From Mycobacterium sp. GA-0227b (GTDB lineage Bacteria > Actinomycetota > Actinomycetes > Mycobacteriales > Mycobacteriaceae), in contig NZ_LQIK01000001.1 in NCBI RefSeq assembly GCF_001499855.1, positions 310,001-374,000 of the forward strand: a stretch of 64,000 nucleotides of DNA. The letters are read 5' to 3'. Below the pieces are notes generated by a model. It was not told the origin of the DNA and did not search any database. It saw only the letters and a list, made by a program, of their open reading frames with translations. The position numbers and the translations under genes were made by a program. Positions 1-8,106 of the stretch are shown piece by piece (the first letter of the stretch is position 1; each line of letters begins with the position of its first letter).

Positions 1-1227
1 GTTGGTGACACCGCCGCCGACGATGAACAACTGCAGCGCCAGCGTCGAGGCCAGGCCCGCGGCGAGCAACTTCCCGAAGCTGTCACGCACGGCGATCGCG
101 GTGCGCAGGCCCCGGATGATGACGATCGTGTAGAGCATCAGCACCGCGGCCAGGCCCACCAGGCCGAGTTCCTCGCCGATGGCCGCGATGATGAAATCGG
201 TTGATGCGGCGGGCACAGTGGCGGGTTGACCATTGCCAAGACCGGTGCCGAAGATCCCTCCGGTCGCAAAACTGAACAGCGACTGCACCATCTGGTAACC
301 CGCGCCGTCGGGGTCGGCGAACGGGTCCAGCCAGGTCTGCACGCGGACCTGGACGTGATCGAAAAGGTGGTATGCGGCAATGCTTCCCGCTGCGAACAGG
401 GCGAGGCCGATGACGACCCAGCTGAGCCGGTCAGTGGCGGCGTAGACCAGCACCAGAAACGACGCGTACAGCAGCAGCGAGGTGCCGAGGTCCTTCTCGA
501 AGATCATCACCCCGACCGAGGCGATCCAGGCGGCGAGAAGCGGCGCGAGGTCGCGGGGCCGGGGGAGATCCATGCCGAGAACGTGCTTGCCCGCACTGGT
601 GAAGACGTTGCGCTTGGACACCAGCACCGCAGCGAAGAAGATCAGCAGCAGGATCTTCGAGAACTCGGCGGGCTGAATCGAGAAGCCCGGGAACTCAATC
701 CAGATCTTGGCACCGTTCTGCTCCGACACCGAGCGGGGCAGCACTGCCGGAATGGCCAACAGAATCAGGCCGCTTAGCCCACACAGATAGCCGTAGCGGG
801 ACAGCAGCCGGTGGTCGCGCAGGAAGATCACGATCAGCGAGAACCCGATGACCCCGAGCAGGGTCCACAGCATCTGTTGGTTGGCGGTGCCGCCCAAGCC
901 GTCCTGCCTCAGCTCGCCGGATCCGAGGTCGAGGCGGTGAATCATCACCAGTCCCAACCCGTTCAGCAGCGCGACCACCGGCAAAAGAAGGGGATCGGCG
1001 TACGGGGCGAAACGTCGCACCGCGAGGTGCGCACCGCTGAACAACGCCAGATACGCGACGGTGTACTGCGCGAGATCCCAGTGCAGCCCCTTCTCCTGGT
1101 TGGCCTCGACGAGCAGCAGCGCGAGAGTGGTGATGACGGCCGCGAAGCCGAGCAGGAGCAGTTCGGCGTTGCGCCGGTTGGGAAGTGGCGGCGTAACGGC
1201 GACGGCGGACTGCGGCTGGGTGGTCAT
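1..1227 (-). CDS. rodA: RodA, SEDS-family peptidoglycan glycosyltransferase (3' end off window)
   Basis: Polytopic membrane protein of the FtsW/RodA/SpoVE family that polymerises lipid II into glycan strands with a partner class B PBP during cell elongation. The minus-strand frame reads 409 codons from ATG at 1227 to the window edge; the M. tuberculosis protein is about 469 residues, so roughly the last 60 are missing. Seen in the translation: many hydrophobic helices, the SEDS motifs QPAEFSKI and FEKDLGTS with its conserved Asp, and IGEELGLVG near the end of the visible part. The start overlaps the pstP stop (ATGA), as expected in the mycobacterial rodA-pstP operon. Identification is firm from motifs and gene order. 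Confidence 0.95.
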   Translation of the reverse strand, partial: MTTQPQSAVAVTPPLPNRRNAELLLLGFAAVITTLALLLVEANQEKGLHWDLAQYTVAYLALFSGAHLAVRRFAPYADPLLLPVVALLNGLGLVMIHRLDLGSGELRQDGLGGTANQQMLWTLLGVIGFSLIVIFLRDHRLLSRYGYLCGLSGLILLAIPAVLPRSVSEQNGAKIWIEFPGFSIQPAEFSKILLLIFFAAVLVSKRNVFTSAGKHVLGMDLPRPRDLAPLLAAWIASVGVMIFEKDLGTSLLLYASFLVLVYAATDRLSWVVIGLALFAAGSIAAYHLFDHVQVRVQTWLDPFADPDGAGYQMVQSLFSFATGGIFGTGLGNGQPATVPAASTDFIIAAIGEELGLVGLAAVLMLYTIVIIRGLRTAIAVRDSFGKLLAAGLASTLALQLFIVGGGVTN

Positions 1228-2789
1228 GCCACTTCCCGGCAGTTGGTGCCCGGTTCCGGCGGCGGCGGGGGCAACGCGGTGACCGTCGGTGCCGGTGGCG
1301 GCTTGGGCGACGACGCGGGCGGTGACGGGTCGCCCGGCTGTGACGGTGCACCTGGTTCCGGTTGCGGAGCAGGCGACCTCGGTTCCGGCGGGGGTGGCGT
1401 CACCGTTCGCGGCGTCTCGGGCGCCGGGGCGCCGGTTTCACCGCGGGTCGGCGGATTGTTCGGTACGCCAGGCGAATTCGTCGGTGCTGGGCTGTGCGGC
1501 GTCTCACTGGTGCGAGGCGGCGGCGGAGGCGGCGCGCAGATCGGAAGCAGCGAATCGCGTGCCAGCTGGTTGATCTGGCTGATGGCCTGGTCTTCGGATC
1601 CGGTCGGCAGCCCGGCGATGACCTGCCGTTGTTCGGACTGCTTCAGATCGCTGACCCGAAAGATCTGGCAGTCGCGCGGCTGCTGTCCGGGGCTGATGAG
1701 GTTCAGGCCGTTGCGTTCGGTCAAGCAGCCCTGTCGGTACGGCTCCTGCAACGAATAGCCGAGGATCGATCCGGGCACCCCTCGCATGATCGACACGGTG
1801 CCGTTGTGGGCGGCGACGTAGAAGTTGTTGCGGATGATCTCCCGGCCGACAGCCAACCCGGCCAGTACCGCCAACACCAGCAGAACGGCGGCGATGAACA
1901 TTCGCCGCCGCGACTTGGGCGGCCGCGGCGGTTCCTCCGGTTCCGGTTGAACGCGTTTGGCTTCGTTGCGGCGCGGGTTGAACGCCGACGCTCGACCAGC
2001 TGCGGTATTGGGCGGGGGCTGGTCGTCGTCGCCGGACACCGCACCGGCCAGGATCGGCTGGGTCTGCCCGTAGTCGTAGTCGACGACGTCGGCCACCACG
2101 ACGGTGACGTTGTCGGGTCCGCCGCCGCGCAGCGCCAATTCGATGAGCCGGTCGGCGCTTTCGGCCACATCGGGAATCTGCAGTGCCTCGAGGATGGTGT
2201 CGTGGCTGACCGGATCGGAGAGCCCGTCGGAGCACAGCAGATAGCGGTCGCCGGCGCGCGCCTCACGCATGATCAGCGTGGGCTCCACCTCATGACCGGT
2301 CAGCGCGCGCATGATCAGCGACCGCTGCGGATGGCTGTGCGCCTCTTCCGCGGTGATGCGGCCCTCGTCGACGAGAGTCTGGACGAAAGTGTCGTCCTTG
2401 GTGATCTGGGTCAGCTCACCGTCGCGCAGGAGATAGCCCCGGGAGTCGCCGATGTGCACCAACCCAAGCCGGTTGCCCGCGAACAGGATTGCGGTCAACG
2501 TGGTGCCCATGCCCTCGAGCTCGGGGTCGGCCTCGACGTGCGCGGCGATCGCCGAATTGCCTTCGCGGACCGCGGCGTCGAGCTTGGACAACAGGTCGCC
2601 GCCGGGCTCGTCGTCATCGAGGTGGGCCAGCGCGGCGATCACCAACTGGGAGGCGACCTCGCCGGCGGCGTGGCCGCCCATCCCGTCGGCAAGTGCGAGC
2701 AGTCGCGCACCGGCGTAGACGGAGTCCTCGTTGTTCGCCCGGACCAGGCCGCGGTCGCTGCGCGCGGCATAGCGAAGCACCAGTGTCAC
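1224..2789 (-). CDS. pstP: PstP, membrane PP2C-type Ser/Thr protein phosphatase
   Basis: Metal-dependent phosphatase that reverses Ser/Thr kinase signalling (PknA/PknB) in cell growth and division. The 521-residue reading (M. tuberculosis 514) starts at GTG 2789, which overlaps the fhaB stop as GTGA. The PP2C domain covers about residues 1-240, with metal-binding motifs ADGMGGHAAGE, CSDGLSDP and GGPDNVTVVVAD. A basic linker, one membrane helix near residues 295-320 (MFIAAVLLVLAVLAGLA) and an extracellular part follow; the last roughly 100 residues are very rich in Pro. The frame continues upstream of 2789 into fhaB coding sequence, so the longer start is rejected. It sits between fhaB and rodA in the usual operon. 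Confidence 0.95.
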   Translation of the reverse strand: MTLVLRYAARSDRGLVRANNEDSVYAGARLLALADGMGGHAAGEVASQLVIAALAHLDDDEPGGDLLSKLDAAVREGNSAIAAHVEADPELEGMGTTLTAILFAGNRLGLVHIGDSRGYLLRDGELTQITKDDTFVQTLVDEGRITAEEAHSHPQRSLIMRALTGHEVEPTLIMREARAGDRYLLCSDGLSDPVSHDTILEALQIPDVAESADRLIELALRGGGPDNVTVVVADVVDYDYGQTQPILAGAVSGDDDQPPPNTAAGRASAFNPRRNEAKRVQPEPEEPPRPPKSRRRMFIAAVLLVLAVLAGLAVGREIIRNNFYVAAHNGTVSIMRGVPGSILGYSLQEPYRQGCLTERNGLNLISPGQQPRDCQIFRVSDLKQSEQRQVIAGLPTGSEDQAISQINQLARDSLLPICAPPPPPPRTSETPHSPAPTNSPGVPNNPPTRGETGAPAPETPRTVTPPPPEPRSPAPQPEPGAPSQPGDPSPPASSPKPPPAPTVTALPPPPPEPGTNCREVA

Positions 2790-3253
2790 GGGCGCAGCTC
2801 GATTACCGTCTTGCCGATCCGAACCGGCGTGCCCATCGGAACGCGTACCGCCGTCGTCACCTTCGCCCTGTCGAGGTATGTGCCGTTGGTCGATCCTAGG
2901 TCCTCGACGTACCACTCCGAACCTCGAGGCGACAGGCGGGCGTGCCGGGTCGAGGCGTAGTCGTCGGTGAGTACCAGGGTCGAATCGTCGGCGCGCCCGA
3001 TCAACACCGGCTGGCTGCCCAGCGTGATGCGGGTCCCGGCCAGCGCGCCCTCGGTGACCACCAGATGCCGCGCCACGTTACGACGGCCCCGGTTGGGCAG
3101 CAGCGAGGCCCGCAGCGGCAGCCCACGGCGCACCATGACGGCACCGGTGGGCGCGTAGAGATCTGTGCGCAGAATTCTGAGCACTGACCAGATGAACAGC
3201 CATAGCAGCAACAGGAATCCGACGCGCGTCAGTTGCAGTACCAACCCCTGCAT
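2786..3253 (-). CDS. fhaB: FhaB/FipA, membrane-anchored FHA-domain protein
   Basis: Phosphothreonine-binding adaptor (FipA in M. tuberculosis) that links Ser/Thr kinase signalling to FtsZ/FtsQ and the division machinery. It has 155 residues, the same length as the M. tuberculosis protein. There is an N-terminal membrane helix (residues about 5-27, GFLLLLWLFIWSV) and a C-terminal FHA domain with core motifs LIGRADDSTLVL, STRHARL and DLGSTNGTYLD, which carry the Arg, Ser, His and Asn that bind phosphothreonine. The stop overlaps the pstP start by four bases, suggesting translational coupling. Upstream, about 140 bp separates it from the fhaA stop. Confidence 0.95.
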   Translation of the reverse strand: MQGLVLQLTRVGFLLLLWLFIWSVLRILRTDLYAPTGAVMVRRGLPLRASLLPNRGRRNVARHLVVTEGALAGTRITLGSQPVLIGRADDSTLVLTDDYASTRHARLSPRGSEWYVEDLGSTNGTYLDRAKVTTAVRVPMGTPVRIGKTVIELRP

Positions 3254-3395
3254 CTGACGTCCTCTCCGTCCCCGTCCCGTTCTCGTTGCGTCGGCACCGC
3301 GCAGCCGGCCTCGGCACCGTCACGATACTTGGACGGTCACCGACATGAGCGGGAAGCGACGAGCTTCGCGCCCCGGCCGCGGCCGGCCTCGGTGC

Positions 3396-4850
3396 TCAGT
3401 GCACGCGGACGATGATCTCGGAGTGGCCCAGCCGGATCACGTCGCCGTCTGCGAGCTGCCACTCCTGCACCGGCGCGTTGTTCACGGTGGTGCCGTTCGT
3501 GGAGTTCAGATCGGACAGCAGCGCGACCTGTCCGTCCCAGCGGATCTCCAGGTGGCGTCGCGACACCCCGGTGTCGGGCAGCCGGAACTGGGCGTCCTGG
3601 CCGCGGCCGATCACGTTCGTGCCCTCGCGTAGCTGGTAGGTCCGGCCGCTGCCGTCGTCGAGCTGCAGCGTGACGGTGGCGCCGCCGGCGGCGTAGTCGG
3701 ACTGGCCGTAGCCGGCGCCGTAGCCGCCCTGCTGGCCGTAGTCGTAGCCACCCGCGGGCTCGTAGCCACCCGCGGGCTCGGCGTAACCGGCGGCCGGCGC
3801 GTCGCCGTAGCGGCCGTAGTCCGGCGGGGCGCCGTAACCCTGGTCTTGGCGGCCGTACGGCTGACCGCCGTAGCCGCCCTGGTCGGGATAGCCGCCTTGG
3901 TCGGGATAGCCACCCTGGTCGGGGTAGCCGCCCTGATCCGGATACGTGGGCCGTGGCTCGGGCCGGCCATAACCACCCTCTTCGTGACGGCCCGGCGCCG
4001 GCGAGCGGCCGTAGTCGTAGTCACCGGCGGGAGGACCGCCATAGCCCGGCTGCCCACCTTGTGGCGGACCGTAGCCGCCGGGTGCCTGGCGATAGCCCTG
4101 ATCCGGGTAACCGCCCTGCGGCGGGCCGTACCCGCCGCCGGGAGGCCGTTGTTCGTACGACGGCGGTGGATAGCCTTGGTCGGAATAGCCGCCCTGTTCC
4201 GGGTAGCCGCCCTGCTGCTCTGGATAGCCGCCCTGGTCGGGGTAGCCGCCCTGACGCGGCGGGTAGGGGTCACCCTGGGGCGGGTAGCCGCCTTGCTCCT
4301 GCGGGGGATACTGACCGCGGTCGTCCGGACGGCCGTACCGCTCGTCGTAATACTCGTCGGCTGGCCGGCCCGGCCCCTGGCCGCCGCGGTAGGTCGGATT
4401 GTCGCTCATCGGTGGTACTCCTGATTCTGCGCTGGACACACGTACTCGAGGTGGTGGGGCGGGTTCGCCAGTGGTCGAGTCGGGATTGACCGCTCCACGC
4501 GCGCGAAACTGTCCGGTGTGCAGGGTGGATGATTCTTCGAACCTGACGACAACATCACCATACGTTTGCCATCCCTGCTCACGGATGTATCCCTCCAAGT
4601 GCTTGGCAAAAGTCGCTGATGTGAGGTCTGGGTCGGCGCTCACCTTCTGATAGTCAGGCACACTGAGGGTAATGACGTAGGCGTTCGGGGCCAAAACCTG
4701 GCCGCCGAGCACTTCCCGCGCACCGGTGTCGGCTTCCCGGCGGAGCATCGCCTCGACTTCCTGCGGAACTATCGAACCGCCGAACACCCGGGCGAAAGCG
4801 TCACCGACCGTCGACTCGAGCTTGCGCTCGATGCGGTCGACTAGACCCAT
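3396..4850 (-). CDS. fhaA: FhaA, DUF3662/FHA protein controlling peptidoglycan synthesis
   Basis: Cytosolic adaptor that binds phosphorylated MviN and regulates peptidoglycan precursor export. 484 residues (M. tuberculosis about 527). The N-terminal 120 residues are the DUF3662 domain ([19 protein letters not shown] start). The middle, about residues 150-390, is low-complexity Gly/Tyr/Gln/Pro sequence with tandem GGYPDQ-type hexapeptides. The C-terminal FHA domain shows [22 protein letters not shown] and DLNSTNGT. The repeat tract is the part most likely to vary in length between strains. It is the first gene of the fhaA-fhaB-pstP-rodA run, transcribed away from tRNA-Leu. Confidence 0.95.
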   Translation of the reverse strand: MGLVDRIERKLESTVGDAFARVFGGSIVPQEVEAMLRREADTGAREVLGGQVLAPNAYVITLSVPDYQKVSADPDLTSATFAKHLEGYIREQGWQTYGDVVVRFEESSTLHTGQFRARGAVNPDSTTGEPAPPPRVRVSSAESGVPPMSDNPTYRGGQGPGRPADEYYDERYGRPDDRGQYPPQEQGGYPPQGDPYPPRQGGYPDQGGYPEQQGGYPEQGGYSDQGYPPPSYEQRPPGGGYGPPQGGYPDQGYRQAPGGYGPPQGGQPGYGGPPAGDYDYGRSPAPGRHEEGGYGRPEPRPTYPDQGGYPDQGGYPDQGGYPDQGGYGGQPYGRQDQGYGAPPDYGRYGDAPAAGYAEPAGGYEPAGGYDYGQQGGYGAGYGQSDYAAGGATVTLQLDDGSGRTYQLREGTNVIGRGQDAQFRLPDTGVSRRHLEIRWDGQVALLSDLNSTNGTTVNNAPVQEWQLADGDVIRLGHSEIIVRVH

Positions 4851-5109
4851 GTCACCGCCCGCCTCACTCGGTCGTTTCGTTCGTCCTGCTCATCGGCACG
4901 GATGCCCAGCGTGTCGCCTGGCCACAATGCTCATGTGCATGGTATCGGCCCAGCGCCGCGCTGCGGGACCAACAGAATTCTGAGAATCGGATCAATCCAG
5001 CTCAGACCGTATGAATCACGATCGGTCCAGGCGCGTGACCAAGCTCTGCGGTGCCGCCGGTACGGTTGGGGAGCGGGGCGCCGTGCGTGATAGGCTCCCC
5101 CGGTTGTTG

Positions 5110-5192
5110 GGGCGAGTGGCGGAATGGCAGACGCGCTGGCTTCAGGTGCCAGTGTCCTTCGGGACGTGGGGGTTCAAGTCCCCCTTCGCCCA
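5110..5192 (+). tRNA. leuT: tRNA-Leu, anticodon CAG
   Basis: An 83-nt class II tRNA. The acceptor arm pairs GGGCGAG (5110-5116) with TTCGCCC (5185-5191), with one G-U pair. The anticodon loop is TTCAGGT, giving CAG (codon CTG). There is a long variable arm (GTGTCC/GGGACG region), and the T arm is GGGGG-TTCAAGT-CCCCC. CCA is not encoded. In M. tuberculosis leuT lies at this same place next to fhaA. The island described below starts directly after this gene. Confidence 0.96.
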
Positions 5193-5206
5193 CAAAGAGC
5201 GGTTCT

Positions 5207-5218
5207 ACGAACTGCAGG
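5207..5218 (+). repeat. Left copy of 12-bp direct repeat flanking the island (attachment-site-like)
   Basis: ACGAACTGCAGG occurs here, 15 bp after the tRNA-Leu end, and exactly again at 27293-27304. In both places a similar hairpin with a GAAA loop follows. The 10 bases ahead of it (CGCCCACAAA here, CGCACACAAA there) also match at 9 of 10 positions, but a 9-10 nt gap separates them from the repeat in one copy. Read as the left end of a tRNA-associated insertion; the exact crossover point cannot be fixed from sequence alone. Confidence 0.6.
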
Positions 5219-5223
5219 CATAG

Positions 5224-5260
5224 AGGTCACGAACCAGAAATGGTTCGTGACCTTTGTGTT
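5224..5260 (+). terminator. Intrinsic terminator after tRNA-Leu
   Basis: Perfect 13-bp stem (5224-5236 with 5241-5253) closed by a GAAA tetraloop, followed by a T-rich stretch (TTTGTGTTTTG). It terminates tRNA-Leu transcription. A diverged copy with the same GAAA loop is found at 27310-27341 (see findings). Confidence 0.85.
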
Positions 5261-5458
5261 TTGTGGAGAATGCCTGATTGAACTTCCTGACGACAGGGCC
5301 GCGGGATATAGAGCTCCAAGTCCCCATCTGGATGGTCGCATGTCGCGGTACCGCCCCGATCTGGCAAGTCGATCCTCAGCGTTGTGTGCCACTTGTCGGC
5401 TGGGTCCTATATACAGTTCCGTTCAGTTCAGGACGATGAGATTGAGGGGGACTCGGCC

Positions 5459-6913
5459 GTGATCACCGGTGAATTGAAGAGCAAGGTCGACCGGGTCTGG
5501 GACGCATTCTGGTCCGGCGGCATCTCCAACCCGCTGGAGGTCATCGAGCAGATCACCTACCTGCTGTTCATCCGACGCCTCGATGACCTAGAGACTCTGG
5601 AAGAGCGCAAAGCGCGCCTCGGCGCATCCGGTGAGCTCCGTTTCGGTTCAGACCAACAAAAGCTGCGGTGGTCGCGCTTCAAGAATGAGGAGCCGGCTGT
5701 CATGTTCACGACGGTCGGGGGAGAGGTCTTTCCGTTCCTGCGGACCATCGGTGGCGACGGCTCGACCTACGGCGAACACATGAAGGACGCCCGGTTCACT
5801 ATCCCGACGCCGCAGCTGTTGTCCCGGGTGGTCGACTTGCTTGACGACATTCCGATGAACGATCGCGATACCAACGGCGACCTATATGAGTACTTGCTGT
5901 CGAAGATCGCGAGCGCCGGCGTCAACGGCCAGTTCCGTACGCCGCGGCACATTATCAAGTTGATGGTCGACATGATGGCGCCGAAGCCGACCGACGAGAT
6001 CTGCGACCCGGCATCCGGTACGGCAGGCTTCCTCGTTGCCGCGTCCGAGTACATCCGCGAGCAGCACCCGTCAGTCCTCACCGATGCCGCGCAGCGCAAG
6101 CACTTCCACGCCAGCATGTTTCACGGCTACGACTTCGACAACACTATGCTCCGGATCGCCAGCATGAACATGCTGATGCACGGCATCGAAAGTCCTGATA
6201 TCCGCTACCGGGACTCGCTGTCGGAGGGTGCTTCCGAAGACGCCGAGAAGTACACGCTGATCCTTGCGAACCCTCCATTCGCTGGCTCGCTGGACTACGA
6301 GTCGACCTCGAAAGATCTGCAAAGGGTCGTAAAGACTAAGAAGACCGAGCTGTTATTTGTGGCGCTGTTCTTGAAGCTGTTGAAGCCCGGTGGGCGTGCG
6401 GCGGTTGTCGTGCCCGATGGAGTGCTGTTCGGTTCATCGAAGGCGCACAAAGACCTTCGGCGAATGTTGGTCGAAGATCAGAAGCTCGATGGAATCGTGA
6501 AGTTGCCGTCCGGTGTGTTCAAACCGTACGCGGGTGTATCGACGGCGATCCTGTTGTTCACGAAGACCAACTCTGGCGGTACCGATCAGGTGTGGTTCTA
6601 CGACGTGACTGCTGATGGATTCTCTTTAGACGATAAGCGGAATCCGGTTGAAGCGAGCGATCTCCGAGATGTGCTCTCGCGCTGGATGGAACGGAATGGT
6701 TCCGAACTCTCGCGAACACGCACTGAACAGTCGTTCTGCGTACCGAAGGGCGACATCGTCGAGCAGGGATACGAGTTATCGCTAAACCGATACAAGAAGA
6801 TCGTTCAGGATGTGGTCGAGCACCGGCCTCCGCTAGAGATAATCGCCGAGATCGAGAGGCTTGAGGGTGAAATTTCCTCGGGGCTGGACGCACTAAAGGC
6901 GCTGTTGTCGTGA
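5459..6913 (+). CDS. hsdM: HsdM, type I restriction-modification methyltransferase subunit
   Basis: N6-adenine methyltransferase subunit of a type I RM complex; with HsdS it methylates host sites, and with HsdR it forms the restriction enzyme. 484 residues. The N-terminal HsdM helical domain is at about 5-130. The MTase domain has SAM motif DPASGTAGFL and catalytic motif NPPF (LANPPFAGS). Start chosen at GTG 5459 because a purine-rich ribosome site (GAGGGGG, ends about 5450) lies just upstream; the frame extends further but has no conserved residues there. The stop overlaps the hsdS start (GTGA), so the two are coupled. It is the first gene of the island, 260 bp after tRNA-Leu. Confidence 0.94.
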   Translation: MITGELKSKVDRVWDAFWSGGISNPLEVIEQITYLLFIRRLDDLETLEERKARLGASGELRFGSDQQKLRWSRFKNEEPAVMFTTVGGEVFPFLRTIGGDGSTYGEHMKDARFTIPTPQLLSRVVDLLDDIPMNDRDTNGDLYEYLLSKIASAGVNGQFRTPRHIIKLMVDMMAPKPTDEICDPASGTAGFLVAASEYIREQHPSVLTDAAQRKHFHASMFHGYDFDNTMLRIASMNMLMHGIESPDIRYRDSLSEGASEDAEKYTLILANPPFAGSLDYESTSKDLQRVVKTKKTELLFVALFLKLLKPGGRAAVVVPDGVLFGSSKAHKDLRRMLVEDQKLDGIVKLPSGVFKPYAGVSTAILLFTKTNSGGTDQVWFYDVTADGFSLDDKRNPVEASDLRDVLSRWMERNGSELSRTRTEQSFCVPKGDIVEQGYELSLNRYKKIVQDVVEHRPPLEIIAEIERLEGEISSGLDALKALLS

Positions 6914-8097
6914 GCATTCCTACAGTGCCGCTCACATCAATTGCAGAAGTGAAACTGGGGCGGCAGCGGTCACCGCAGAACCATGACGGTCCAAATATGC
7001 GGAAGTATCTGCGGGCAGCCAATGTTGGGTGGTCCGGTCTGCTCCTTGAAGACGTGAAGTCGATGAACTTCTCGGATTCAGAGATGGAGACCTTTCGGCT
7101 GAAACCCGGTGACATTCTCCTCAACGAAGCCTCTGGCTCGGCGACCGAGGTGGGGAAGCCTGCTATATGGAGTGGTGAAATTGAGGAGTGTGCGTTTCAG
7201 AACACGTTGCTGCGAGTGCGATGTGGGCCTAACGCAAACCCGCAGTACTTGCTCCACTACTTCCGTTGGCAAGCAGCGACATCGGCATTCGCAAGAGGTT
7301 CGCGCGGGGTCGGCATTAACCATCTGGGGCGGGATGCTCTCGCAAAATGGCCTGTACCGCTTCCTTCACTACACGCGCAGCGTCGTATCGCTTCAATACT
7401 CGACCATGCTGATGCGGCCCTACGCAAACGACGTCACACGGTAAGCCTTACAAAATCCATTGAAAGAGCCGCCTTCGCGGCAGCGTGCCGAGATGGCGAT
7501 ACGAGGGCAAGCTTGGCCGAGTTAGGCATCACCTTCACTAGCGGCAAGAATGTGGTGGGCTCCGCGCATGATACCCATCCGGACAACAGGGTAATTAAAG
7601 TCAGTGCGATCTCTAGCGGTCAGTTTGACCCTGCAGAGTCAAAACCGATGCCTACAAGTTATACCCCCCCGCCCAACCATCGAATTCACTCTGGGGACGT
7701 GCTTTTCGGTCGAGCGAGTGGATCATTAGATCTACTGGGAGCTACAGCAATCGTCGATAAGCCGTGTGACAACCTTTTCTTGCCCGACAAGGTATGGCGG
7801 CTAGAGGTTCCTGAGTGTTGTCAGGTTCTACCTGACTTTGTGTTGGGCATTCTTAGGAGCCAAGAGTTCTTGGCTTTTGTGCGGCACAATGCGAGCGGCG
7901 CCGCCGGCGTGCGGAACATAGCGAAAGCAAAACTTCTCCAATATCGTGCGCCAGTTCCGGCTCGGGATGATCAACAAACGTACTGCGATGTGGCAGCCAG
8001 GAGCCGACGGCAGGCCAGATTCCTAGCCGAGTCCACTAAATTCATGGATGAACTGCTCGGTTGTCTCCAATCCCGCGCTTTCTCCGGACAGCTGTGA
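6910..8097 (+). CDS. hsdS: HsdS, type I RM specificity subunit
   Basis: Recognises the bipartite DNA target through two target-recognition domains. 395 residues: TRD1 at about 1-145, a conserved helical spacer at about 145-195 (LHAQRRIASILDHADAAL), TRD2 at about 200-340 and a C-terminal helix. The TRD2 part is visibly richer in A/T than the flanking genes (for example 7550-7980), as often seen where TRDs have been exchanged. The specificity cannot be predicted from sequence by eye. Starts inside the hsdM stop; hsdR follows after 9 bp. Confidence 0.92.
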   Translation: MSIPTVPLTSIAEVKLGRQRSPQNHDGPNMRKYLRAANVGWSGLLLEDVKSMNFSDSEMETFRLKPGDILLNEASGSATEVGKPAIWSGEIEECAFQNTLLRVRCGPNANPQYLLHYFRWQAATSAFARGSRGVGINHLGRDALAKWPVPLPSLHAQRRIASILDHADAALRKRRHTVSLTKSIERAAFAAACRDGDTRASLAELGITFTSGKNVVGSAHDTHPDNRVIKVSAISSGQFDPAESKPMPTSYTPPPNHRIHSGDVLFGRASGSLDLLGATAIVDKPCDNLFLPDKVWRLEVPECCQVLPDFVLGILRSQEFLAFVRHNASGAAGVRNIAKAKLLQYRAPVPARDDQQTYCDVAARSRRQARFLAESTKFMDELLGCLQSRAFSGQL

Positions 8098-8106
8098 GGT
8101 AGCGCA

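Noticed and set aside
1362..2960. Long plus-strand ORF (532 codons) opposite pstP
   Set aside because: Arg/Gly/Val-rich antisense shadow of a firmly identified gene; common in high-GC DNA.
3880..4290. Regular repeats suggesting a CRISPR array
   Set aside because: They are in-frame coding repeats of fhaA with 18-bp units and no spacers.
5382..5415. Possible hsdM promoter around TATATACA (5408-5415)
   Set aside because: The -10-like box has no acceptable -35 at 16-18 bp; too weak to list.
5124..5462. 112-codon ORF starting within tRNA-Leu
   Set aside because: Overlaps the tRNA and its terminator; no ribosome site or protein similarity.
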